From Clitoria ternatea (lineage: Eukaryota; Streptophyta; Magnoliopsida; Fabales; Fabaceae), in contig CM075669.1 in the NCBI GenBank assembly GCA_037962975.1, positions 124,574,501-124,638,500 on the forward strand: a stretch of DNA of 64,000 nucleotides, given 5' to 3'. A program made the position numbers and the translations under genes. Position 1 is the stretch's first letter, and each line of letters opens with the position of its first letter. This document shows, piece by piece, positions 55,116 through 64,000 of this stretch. Under the pieces are notes generated by a model that saw only the letters and a program-made list of their open reading frames with translations, was not told the DNA's origin and ran no database searches.

Positions 55116-55850
55116 CATGACTTGGGTTTTTTGAAGCTTTTCAAGGGGATTTTCTTCCAAGGCTTCTTCCTTCTTCTCTCCCTTATCTTTCCACCTTTAT
55201 TTACATAAAATCTTGGGATAAGGAACACTTATTTACACCATTTACAACAGAATATCTAGAATTTAAAGTTTCATTACTTTACATTTACACAATGATCCAG
55301 ATAAGATAATTTCCTATTAAAATTATACCCAAATAACCAAGAAATATACATAATTTAGGCATTTAAGAGGTGCACAACCATAATGATTCATAATACCTTG
55401 ATGGAGCTTAATATCTTCCATACACCCTCCCTTTATGCCATCCATACCCGCGCCTTTAATGAAGATTCTTGGGTTGTACCATTCATCCGGTATTTGACAA
55501 ATAGCCAACTTCCTACTGATGATTCTGATAGGAAAAGAGTCAAAATAAAGCTTCCCCTCTTCACCATGGTTAATGGGATCCTATTTTGGTGAGGTTTCTC
55601 GGTTCCATAACTCAAGTGCCTTAATGAGAATAAGGTATAAGAGGCCATGGAAGAGATCCATGAGTGGTAGTGTAGGCATCACTCCAGATCCAAAAGTTTA
55701 ATATGAAAGATACTCCGGACTGGATATTGGTGGCCTACAATAAAGAAGGATACTACAGAATATATCCAAAAGTGTGACCTATGCCAAAAATTTACCAAAT
55801 TGCACCATACACTGGTAGAAGAATTACCCACTTCTGCAAGGCCTTGGCTA

Positions 55851-56793
55851 TTCTAAATAAGTTAGGCCCAATAGTTTTATTTTTAATCTAACTAAAATAA
55901 AACTAACCTCTAGTAGGATTACTCTATGTGTGTGACCCTATAGGTAAAATATTTAGTTATATTAATAAAAAACTATTTTATTATTAATATAAAATAAGAG
56001 CGACATCTAGCAATAATATAATTATGTTTGAATATTATTTATCATCGACCTGACCTATAAGTGATAATTATTTTATATATTTATTCCTTTTGTCACGATA
56101 TCTAATTAGGACTAAGGCATGGTCGTCGTTATCCTTGTATAGCCCAATTCATTTTACTTGATACCAGAGTAGATTTTACAAAATAAATATCTAATATTTA
56201 TTCTTCCTAGCATGGTCATGTATTTCATTAGTCTCACTCCATCAAGTAGCCTATAGATATCACTCCTGTCACATAGGAGAGACAAATCTCATCTACATTA
56301 CTCACATCTCTTTACATAATTTGTTCATTGTCTAATCACAATCTTTATGGTCATCTTATTACAGATGACGTTTGATTGTATTAAAACAACAAACTCCTTG
56401 TGTAGGAATCGTAGTAACTTCAAGTCGAAGGACTATATACCATTATCATATTGAGAACCGTTTATGACACTCATGTAACGATCCATGCAACGTTCTCATG
56501 GGTGGTCTATCCAGTACAACATTACTCTTAATGTGTACCCGTGTAAAGACTTGATATCATATATATCTATGATTTGTGAGTTCAAATCATTAGCACATTC
56601 ACACACTAGTCTTAATGTATTTATATGTCCCCATGTAAATACTTGATTAGGGACATTTTAGGAATAATTCTCATATGACCTATTATTCTAGGATAAATAG
56701 TTTTAAAATAATCTTAAAACTGAAAATACGTATTTTATTGATAAGTTAAAATTGATACATTAATAGCTCGTAGTGCATACACCAATACTTACA
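55851..56793 (-). mobile_element. Truncated LTR, minus orientation
   Basis: On the minus strand it begins TGTAAGTATTGGTGTATGCA at 56793. It matches the first ~940 bp of the LTR at 56867-58144 in opposite orientation, with many substitutions. It is cut at about 55851, and about 40-50 bp of the surrounding integrase gene appear to be lost there. Clade uncertain; probably Copia-type. Confidence 0.7.
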
Positions 56794-56866
56794 GCCCCAG
56801 AAGGCATCAAATACCTGATTAATGGAGTTGATTACTTCACCAAATAGATCGAGGTTGAGCTAGTGG

Positions 56867-58144
56867 TGTTGATGTATGCACCATGAGCTATTAATGTATC
56901 AATTTTAACTCATTAATAAAATAAGTATTTTCAGTTTTAAGATTGTGTTAAAACTATTTATCTTTGGAATAATAGGTCATATGAGAATTGTTCCTAAAAT
57001 GTCCCTAATTAAGTATTTACATGGGGACATGTAAATACATTAAGACTAGTGTGTGAATGTACTAAGGATTTGATCTCACAAATCATGGATATAGATGATA
57101 TCAAGTCTTCACACGGGTACACATTAAGAGTAATGTTGTACTGGACAGACCCACAATGAGAATGTTGCATGGATCGATACATGAGTGCCATAAACGGTTC
57201 TCAATGTGATAATGGTATACATAGTCCTTCTACCTAAAGTCACTACGATTCCTACATGAGGAGTTTGTTGTTTTAATATAATGAAACATCATCTGTAATA
57301 AGAATACCATAAAGATTGTGATTAGGCAATGAACAAATTATGTAGAGGGATGTGAGTGATGTAGATGTGATTTATCTCTCCTATATGACAAAAGTGATAT
57401 ATATGGACCACTAGATGTAGTGAGACTAAAGAAATGCATGGCCATGCTAGAATGAATAAATAGTAGATATTTATATAGAAAAGTCTACTTTAGTATTAAG
57501 TAAAATGAATTGGGCCATACAAGGTTGACGACAACCATGCATTGTACCCAATTAGATATCGTGACAAAAGGAATAAATATATAAAATAATTATCACTTAT
57601 GTCGATGATAAATAATATTCAGCATAATGACTTATTGCTAGACGTCGTTCTTATTTAATATTAATAATAAAATAGTTTATTATTAATATGACCAGATATT
57701 TTACCTATAGGGTCACACATAGAGTAAGCCTACTAGAGAATACTTTTATTTTAGTTGGACTAAAATAAAACTACTAGGCCTAACTCATTTAGAATGAGTC
57801 AAGAGTCCAATCTTTATTAAGAGCATATCAGGTTAAGACCTAAGCCTATATATAGAGCATGAGATGCTCAATGGCAACTGCTAAAAAAATTAGGATTACT
57901 CTCTGAATTTTTGTACTAGCATTCAGAGATTCAGTTTCTGGTGGCAGTGCTTGTGTGGACTCCTAAGGACGAAGCTATGATTGCTTTGATTGAGGGTCTT
58001 ACTTCACGTCTATAAAAGGTAAACGCTAAAACACAATTTTATTTTATTATCATATATGATGCTTTGAAAAACTTTTTTTTTTGCAATTCCTTTTTTGGGA
58101 ATCCTTTGTGTTTTCATTATCTGACCCTGTGGGATTCCCTAACA
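56867..58144 (+). mobile_element. Solo LTR, plus orientation
   Basis: Starts TGTTGATGTATGCACC and ends GGGATTCCCTAACA. Flanked by AGTGG (56862-56866) and AGTGA (58145-58149), a target duplication with one mismatch. The integrase frame continues on both sides. The 1278 bp have no coding region; a CCTATATATAGAGC TATA-like site is near 57846. Confidence 0.75.
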
Positions 58145-58890
58145 AGTGATGCATATCACTTCCCCCAAGACCTGGCATTTTTTTTATGAAAATATCATTG
58201 CAAGGTTCAGTGTCCTAGGACAAATCATCATAAACAATGACACCCAATTCATTGATCAGAAATTCACTAAGCTGCTTGAAGGGATGAAAATTATGCAATT
58301 TATTTCTTTCGTCGAGCACCCTTAAATAAATGGCCAAGTCGAGGTGGCTAATCATGATATTCTGAAGTGTTTAAAAAATCGCTTGGGTAAGCTAAAAGGG
58401 GATTGAACTAACTAGTTTTCCCATGTCTTGTAGGCATACAAGACCACTTCTCACTCATCAACCAATGAATCCCCCTATCGGTGAACATACAGGGTTGAAG
58501 CTCTGATCCTAGTTGAGCTCCCAACATCCTCTGCTAGGGTATAACACTTCTCAGCCTTGAATAAAGATGAGAACCTCTGAAATGAGTTAGACGTAGTTGA
58601 AAGACTCAAAGATGAAGTTTTTATCTATGATCAGGCTATTAAGGCCAAGGCCACGCTACGGTACAATAAGCGAGTCACTCACAAACCTTTTGAGGTTGGA
58701 GATTTGGTGTTTTGATGGTCCAATATTGGAAATAAATTTGCCTACCAAGGTAAGCTTGCTACAATGTGGGAAAGATCATATCATGTCTCTGAGGTGGTTG
58801 GCAAGGGTACTTATCACCTTGAGTCATTAGACGGGACACTTATCAGGAATAAATGGAATATAGAAAACTTAAGAGTTTATTACAGCTAAC

Positions 58891-60250
58891 TGGATTCCAG
58901 GCATGTACTCTTTTTTCCTAACTTCAGATTTTTCACATTTGGTTTTCCTCAAGAAGGTTTTAACGAGGCATGTCTCAACATAGCCCCTATATACAATTAG
59001 TATTTAATAAAATTACTTTATGTCAACAAAATTGTTTCACTATTGATATATCTTTTGCATGCATGGAGAAATTTCCCTGAAGAGTGGCAAGGATTGGACC
59101 TTTTTAAGGCCATACCTGATGTAGGCAAAGCCTACTTCGAGAAGGGAGGATCTAGGTTTCCTTGCTTTTCTTCTTAGAGCTCTAATTGCCTTGTTGAATT
59201 TTAAGGATGAAGAAGCCTTGGGAATATGGTGGATGACATTAAGGAGGGAGTTAAATGGTTATAATGTGGTTATGGGTGGTTAGGAAGTTTGTTATAGAGG
59301 AAGGATATATTAAGACGCCGTTCTTCTAGGAGGAGATAAGCCCTATACCGCCATCGTAGGGGAGGAAACCTAAGGATAAGGTATTTGGTAGTGTGCTAAG
59401 CACAAGGGAAAGACTAAGAGAGAGAACTCACTTTCTCACACTAAATTTCTTCAATTGAATTCTGATGTGTATTTTACAAAAGTGAGAAGCCTATATGTAG
59501 GTTATAGAAATTCGTAATTGGCTCCCAAGGCCTAAAATCTAAAAATACATGACCCAAAGTAAATATATACCTACACAAGGCCCAAAAATGGCCTAAAATG
59601 AAACATATGGCCATGTAAGGCCCAAACTAAAATTAGTTCTAAACTTAATTAATTCTTAAAAAAGAAAATAATATTCCTAACAAAAATATTTATTAAGTGC
59701 AAAGAATGGCCCAATTAAGGCCTGTGTCAATACCGGACCCCAATGAGCGGCACTCCAGTCCCTTAAAAAAGGATTGGCTACTTGGCCCTAACAAGTGGCG
59801 AGGATTGGATCTCTTTAAGACTATACCGGACCTCGACGAGTGGTGTAAGTAGACCTTTTAGCCCTAACGAGTGGCGAGGATTAGACCTTTTTAAGGCATA
59901 CTAATCCTAACGAGTGGCATCCCAATCTCTTGAAAAGAGATCGACTACTTCATCCTAACAAGTGACAGGGATTTATTCTCTTTTGAAACCATACCGAACC
60001 CTAACGAACAGTGCAAGTAGATTTTTATAATCAAGAATGGCTAAGCCATTACCTCTATGATAAATTTATTAGCCCTAATGAGTAGTAAGGGTCGGATATC
60101 AGATGCAAAAATTATTCCAAACTCTAATAAGCGGCATACACGTATTGAAAAAACATGAAGAAGGAGTATGACTAAATAGTTATCACAATTTGGTTCAAGT
60201 ATGAAGTTAGAAATTAGAATTTGCATTCAAGACTAAACAAAGTCTGCACA
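58891..60250 (+). repeat. Tat element 3' tandem repeats, split by a solo LTR
   Basis: Irregular units with CTAACGAGTGGCGAGGATTGG and TTTTTAAGGCCATACC-type text at about 59050-59116 and 59730-60150. They resemble, in style and position after integrase, the array following integrase in the Ogre element. A 613-bp solo LTR (59117-59729) interrupts them. Confidence 0.7.
59117..59729. mobile_element. Short solo LTR (613 bp) with ATACC duplication
   Basis: Starts TGATGTAGGCAAAGCC and ends AAGGCCTGTGTCA; ATACC stands on both sides (59112-59116 and 59730-59734), and the tandem-repeat text is continuous across it. No ORF. TG...CA ends and a 5-bp duplication support a solo LTR; the family is unknown to me. 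Confidence 0.68.
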
Positions 60251-60880
60251 TGGTGAAGACCGAAACCCATCCCGGTACAAGGCCATACAAAACACAAGTT
60301 TGGAATAAGGAAAACAAGGAGGAATCCAACATAAAAGTTCAAAGAGGAGGCACAGTTTCTTCACTTGCAAGAGAGACAGGCTTTAAGGTCATGATCTAAG
60401 GTTTTGGTAGCTCAACCAGCTTATAAAGCACGTCCTCAAGTTCCTCGTGCCTTTCATCTACCATAGAAAACAACTTCCCACCATGAAATTCGTGATAGGG
60501 GTGAATTCCATTTAGATTAAGGTTGACACCGGGGTTCAGATATTAGACCTATCTTATGGTGACACTAAAAGATTCCGCAACCAGAGTATTACAGAGTTGT
60601 AGAGCCTCAACGACCCTAGTCTCAGACATTGCTAATTCCCCTAGAGTTGCTGGTTTGTCTAACGGCGATAAGCTTTTTCTTGGTGTTCCTTCTTCATAAC
60701 TTATATCTTGGTAAGGAGTTATTTCTTCTCTTCAGCCCAAACTCCTTTATCCTTGATATGCTTGTCTATCAACTTTACTATCTCATCTTAGAGAGCTTGA
60801 CAGCCCTACATAGCCTTCACCATTTCCTTCTTTAGCTGGGTGTTTTCCTCCTTCAGCTGCTCTAGTTCTTGTGTTTGAAT
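60250..60880 (-). pseudogene. Antisense coiled-coil ORF remnant of the Tat element
   Basis: Opposite strand to pol. One frame reads QELEQLKEENTQLKKEMVKA, then after stops DEIVKLIDKHIKDKGVWAEE and VMKKEHQEKAYRR, heptad-like charged text. Tat-lineage elements such as Grande and Retand are known to carry an antisense ORF in this place. The ORF is riddled with stops and is cut at 60881 by the Sirevirus-type LTR. Confidence 0.5.
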
Positions 60881-61024
60881 ATGTATTTCAGGTTGCATAA
60901 TTTTGATAATGACAAAGATTAAAAAGCAATTAAAGAATCATGGCAAAGAGAACAAGTGTTTATAAAAGAACATTTAAAAGAGAAAAACAGAGAAAACAAC
61001 ATCAAACCTGTAAAAACATGAAGC

Positions 61025-61525
61025 CTAATCGATTACAGGACTTGTTATAATCAATTACTGAAGTTCTGTCAAACACCTAATCGATTAGCTCATCAAAACT
61101 AATCGATTATGAAGCCTCTGTTTGTCACCTAATTGATTTCACCAAGAAGGCTAATCAATTACCAAGCTGAGAAAAAGAGTTAAAAGCATCAGGTGCATAT
61201 GCTAATCGATTACAAGGATGAAACAATCGATTACCAATGTTCTGTAAGGCCACTAATCGATTACCGTTGAAGAACTAATCGACTACAAGTTTCTATTTGT
61301 ACAATAATCGATTGTACATGAGTCATAATCGATTACCATACTGCATAACACAGTTAAATGCATCAGGTACCACTCACAATTGATTACAGAGTGAAGAACA
61401 ATCGATTAGCAAGGTTCTGTCTCTTGGCTAATCGATTACATGGTAAAGTTTAATCAATTACCTGTTCAATTACACTGAAAAATTCAAAGTATAATCGATT
61501 ATAGCTTGAGGCCTAATCGATTACA
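61025..61525. repeat. Array of TAATCGATTA-core palindromes
   Basis: About eighteen sites, for example near 61026, 61079, 61100, 61203, 61226, 61254, 61303, 61327, 61399, 61429, 61491 and 61515. The core is TAATCGATTA rather than the GAATCGATTC seen in the minus-strand copies at 1-910 and 44361-49042. Confidence 0.85.
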
Positions 61526-61645
61526 CTAGTGCCAGAATTTAGGGAAAAGCATTTTTAAGTGGGAAACCAGCTCACTTCTCCATTCTAACTCAAATGCCCA
61601 TGCTGTGCAACGGCTCTAAAGACTTTAGGGCACCTCTCCAAGGCC

Positions 61646-61651
61646 TATAAA
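61646..61651 (+). promoter_or_regulatory. Sirevirus-type LTR TATA box
   Basis: TATAAA in GGCCTATAAATGC, about 120 bp downstream of the last palindrome; conserved among the Sirevirus-type LTRs of the window. Confidence 0.6.
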
Positions 61652-62421
61652 TGCAAGACTCCTTCAATCTACTAAGAGCATCAAAATCCATCAAAGGGAA
61701 ATCAAATCTTGAGTCTTGTGAGTTCTACTTCTTTGCCCAGTTGCATTTTCTAAAACTTAGAGCTTATATTTGTAAATCCTCTCTTGTGAGAGTTAGAAAT
61801 TGTGAGCCTTCATTTGTTCATCTACTCTATTGAGAGAGTTTATTGATTGTAAAACCAAACACCAAAACACCAAGATTATTCACTCTAGGTTGAGTGGTCA
61901 CAAAGGTTGGGGTTTAACCTTTGGGTATTGAGAGTTTGAGAGATTGGGTGGGTTGTCCTTGTGCTAGTGAGGATTGAGTTCTTGAGTGTGGGACACTAGG
62001 AAGCTGCAATTGCTCATAGCTTGTATCTCTAAACTTCAATAATGGAAATACTTCAAGTGGGTTGCTTGAAGGCGAGACGTACACCGGGTTGGTGGAACTC
62101 GTTAAATTGGTTTGCAAGCTTCTTTTCCCTACTCTCTTGTATTTACATATTGCATCTGGCTGGATTATTACTATTGATTGTGAAAGCCCTTCTTATATTT
62201 GCTTGAATAACTTGTATTAAAGTTTTGCACACCAAGTGTTTGATATATTGCCTAAGTGACATTTGCACATTGCTTTGCATTGATTCTTGCACTATTCTTG
62301 TTATCTATTGCATATAAGCATATCTTGTGAAAAAGGAATCAATTTCAAAGGCATTCTAAAGAAAAGTTTTTAATACTCAATTCACCCCCCTCTTGAGTAT
62401 TGAGGCCACTTGAACAACAAG

Positions 62422-62433
62422 TGGTATCAGAGC
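62422..62433 (+). other. Primer binding site, initiator tRNA-Met
   Basis: TGGTATCAGAGC, 2 bp after the LTR end; the standard Copia primer site. Confidence 0.93.
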
Positions 62434-62474
62434 TTGACTCTTGGTAGATCAATCTTAACAGCTTCAAGAGAACA

Positions 62475-64000
62475 ATGGCCTCTAATTCTATAAATCTTTT
62501 TCCTGAGGGTGGTGCCATAAATAGACCTCCTGCTTTCAATGGGGAAGGCTATGCTTTTTGGAAAAAAGGATGAAAATTTTTGTACAATCTATTGACCTTA
62601 AAGTTTGGAATGCAATTAAAAATGGTCCTTTCATACCCATGCATATTGTAGATGGTAAACAAGTAGAAAAATTGATGGATGATTGGACTAGTGAAGAAGA
62701 AAAGAAAGTCCAATATAACTATAAAGCCAAAAATCTAATCACCTTAGCTTTAGGCCCTGATGAATTCTTTAGAGTAGTTATGTATAAATCTGCCAAGGAT
62801 ATGTGGGATACCTTACAAATAACCCATGAAGGTACACGTGATGTTAAAGACTCTAAGATTAATACCTTAACTAGTCAGTATGAAAGCTTTAGATTAAATT
62901 CTGGAGAAACAATTGTTGACATGCAAAATAGGTTCACCCTTATTATAAATCATCTCATTACTCTTGGCAAGACTTACACTAACAAAAAACTTATTCATAA
63001 AGTGTTAAAGAGTCTCACCAGGGAATGGAAACCTCTTGTCACCGCCATCAAACAATCTCCTAGCATCAATGAAATATCTCTTGCTACACTATTTGGTAAG
63101 TTACAAGAACAGGAACAAGAGTTGAAAGAGTTAAGGATGGAGGAAGAGGAAGAAAAATCTTCCAAGAAGAAAGGTCTAGCTCTCAAGGCCACTTCTATCA
63201 ATGAAGAAGAATCCAGTAGTGAGCTTGATGAAGAAGAAGAGTTTGGACTGTTTGTGAAGTGTTTCGGAAACTTTATGAGAAACAAACGCTTCCAAAAGAG
63301 CTTCAAACCTCAAGGTAAGAAACCAATTGCAAATGAAAATTCTTCCTCACTAAATTGCTTTGAGTGTGGTAAGGAAAGGCACTTCAAGGTGGATTGTCCA
63401 AATCTCAAGAAGAAGAACAAAGAGAAAAGAGGAAGAAGAAAAGCTTACATTTCTTGGGATGAAAATAAGATAAGTAGCTCGGACGAATCTGAAAACTAGA
63501 AAGCCAATCTATGCCTCATGGCTAATCATCAAGATAAAGATGATGAGGTAAGTCTCCTTGACTTAGATAGAAATGAATTGCTAGATGCATTTGAGGAATT
63601 GTATGACAAGTTTGTTAAAATCTCAAACAAGTACAAGTTATCTAGGAAAACTATTGATACTCTTGAAATGCATCTTGTAGAACTTGGCAAAGAAAATGAA
63701 TGTTTGAAAGAGGAATTAGCAAATGTTCAAGCATGCTCCAAGAATAAACCTTCTGATTTTGTAAAGAAATGTGACATCCTAGAAACTAAGGTTTTAGACT
63801 TAAATAAAACCTTAGAAAAGTTTACAAATGGTAGAGATAATTTGAATGTATTACTTGGAAATAAAAGATGCATGTTTGAATAAACCAGATTAGGATACAA
63901 TTCTACCAAAAAGGAAAAGTATTACAAAAACTTCTTTGTACCACCTAGAAAATATTCATCACCATTCACTAAATGCAATCATTGTGGTGCTAAAGGACAT
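62475..64000 (+). pseudogene. Sirevirus-type gag, broken, runs off the window
   Basis: The capsid protein that assembles particles and binds element RNA. The likely start is ATG 62475 (MASNSINLFPEGG, then RPPAFNGEGYAFWK). Loss of a base in the A run at 62562-62567 causes a frameshift (TGA at 62571). The body then reads on from about 62562 in the next frame: MKIFVQSIDLKVWNAIKNG, AKDMWDTLQITHEGT, NRFTLIINHLITLGKTY, the gag core of Copia (UBN2/DUF4219 type). A first zinc knuckle, CFECGKERHFKVDC (C-x2-C-x4-H-x4-C), is at 63356-63397. TAG at 63497 and TAA at 63881 interrupt the coiled-coil region (LLDAFEELYDKFVKISNKYK). A second knuckle starts at 63974 (CNHCGAKGH) at the window edge. Confidence 0.9.

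Larger units (their letters stand above)
50292..55376 (-). mobile_element. Second Athila-type element, decayed and truncated
   Basis: On the minus strand: LTR (53739-55376), degenerate primer site (53713-53733), gag (about 53300-52440), protease (about 52010-51370) and RT (about 50860-50292). Stops occur every few dozen codons. It is older than the copy at 940-5697 judging by decay. It is cut in RT just after the catalytic box. Confidence 0.85.
53739..55376 (-). repeat. Athila LTR, second copy
   Basis: Ends TGATATGAAG (left) and GTGCACA (right, the least certain boundary). It carries a palindrome array (54590-55115) followed, in its own direction, by a TATA box (TATAAAAG, 54580-54587 minus). 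It does not align obviously with the LTR at 4186 and so belongs to another Athila family. Confidence 0.65.
55383..58890 (+). pseudogene. Tat/Retand-like integrase region, interrupted twice
   Basis: Read with stops on the plus strand. 55383-55850 gives EDSWVVPFIRYLTNSQLPTD, MEEIHEW and GYWWPTIKKDTTEYIQKCDL with CQK, the RNase H-integrase linker and HHCC domain. 56794-56866 gives PEGIKYLINGVDYFTK, the start of the integrase core. 58150-58890 gives TSPKTWHFFYENIIARF, NNDTQFIDQKF, INGQVEVANHDILKCLKNR, EVGDLVF and LVVGKGTYHLESLDGT-like text to NLRVYYS near 58887. The pieces collect the HHCC and the second D and E of the DDE core. LTRs at 55851-56793 and 56867-58144 split them. Confidence 0.82.
60882..62419 (+). 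repeat. Sirevirus-type 5' LTR (1.54 kb)
   Basis: Begins TGTATTTCAGGTTGC, then TTTTGATAATGACAAAG, and ends GAGGCCACTTGAACAACA. Palindromes lie at 61025-61525 and a TATA box (TATAAA) at 61646-61651. A conserved block AAGGCGAGACGTACACCGG (about 62069) is shared with the LTRs at 44361 and 47661 in reverse. Confidence 0.9.
60882..64000 (+). mobile_element. Sirevirus-type Copia element, 5' end
   Basis: LTR 60882-62419, primer site 62422-62433, then gag to the window edge. Protease, integrase, RT and the second LTR would follow beyond 64000. The target site to its left is GAATA (60877-60881); the other copy of the duplication is outside the window. Confidence 0.88.

Noticed and set aside
62422..62433. 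tRNA gene
   Set aside because: TGGTATCAGAGC is only the 12-nt primer complement; no tRNA cloverleaf is present.

Overview
The window is plant nuclear DNA, almost certainly from a eudicot and probably a papilionoid legume. The evidence is a giant Ogre-type Ty3/gypsy element, Athila-type elements, Sirevirus-type Copia elements with an initiator-methionine tRNA primer site, and a CACTA transposon with plant TNPD/TNPA proteins. The legume call is inference from these families. I find no convincing host gene, tRNA or rRNA. Essentially everything assignable is transposable element, most of it broken, which suggests gene-poor, probably pericentromeric, heterochromatin.

Layout. 1-910 is part of a Sirevirus-type LTR (minus), joined to a minus-strand Athila element (about 940-5697: RT, protease, gag, primer site, 5' LTR). 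5698-6772 is the 3' end of an Ogre-like LTR. 6773-8820 is AT-rich with one MITE-like hairpin. A G-rich minisatellite (8820-9172 and 13616-13960) is split by a 4.44-kb solo LTR (9173-13610, 5-bp duplication TAGGC). 14995-43594 is an Ogre-type element with both LTRs, an extra ORF1, gag, protease with a G-patch-like segment, an intron, RT, two RNase H domains and integrase. Its 3' tandem repeats carry an 11.9-kb CACTA element (29177-41104, 3-bp duplication CTT), which in turn carries a Sirevirus-type solo LTR (32097-33271, duplication AGTAA). 43600-50291 holds parts of a second long LTR, split by a complete non-autonomous Sirevirus-type element (44361-49042, duplication GATAA). 50292-55376 is a second, heavily decayed Athila element (minus). 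55383-60880 is a Tat/Retand-like pol and 3' region (plus) interrupted by three other LTRs. 60882-64000 is the start of another Sirevirus-type Copia element: LTR, primer site and broken gag.

How the parts work together. Each autonomous family would have copied itself through gag, protease, reverse transcriptase/RNase H and integrase. In every copy read here these frames contain stops or frameshifts, so none looks able to move by itself. The CACTA element encodes a TNPD-like transposase and a TNPA-like subterminal-repeat-binding protein, both damaged.

The most unusual signals are: (i) arrays of short palindromes just upstream of the TATA box in LTRs of two unrelated superfamilies (AATCGATT cores in the Copia LTRs, CGCTTGAGCG-type cores in the Athila LTRs), with a third palindrome type in Ogre LTRs; (ii) a ~116-nt-arm hairpin just upstream of the CACTA transposase start; (iii) an Ogre intron whose removal exactly restores the reading frame; (iv) a non-autonomous Sirevirus-type element that replaces gag-pol with a plant transposon-domain ORF; (v) two same-family LTRs inserted head to head 73 bp apart in one integrase gene.
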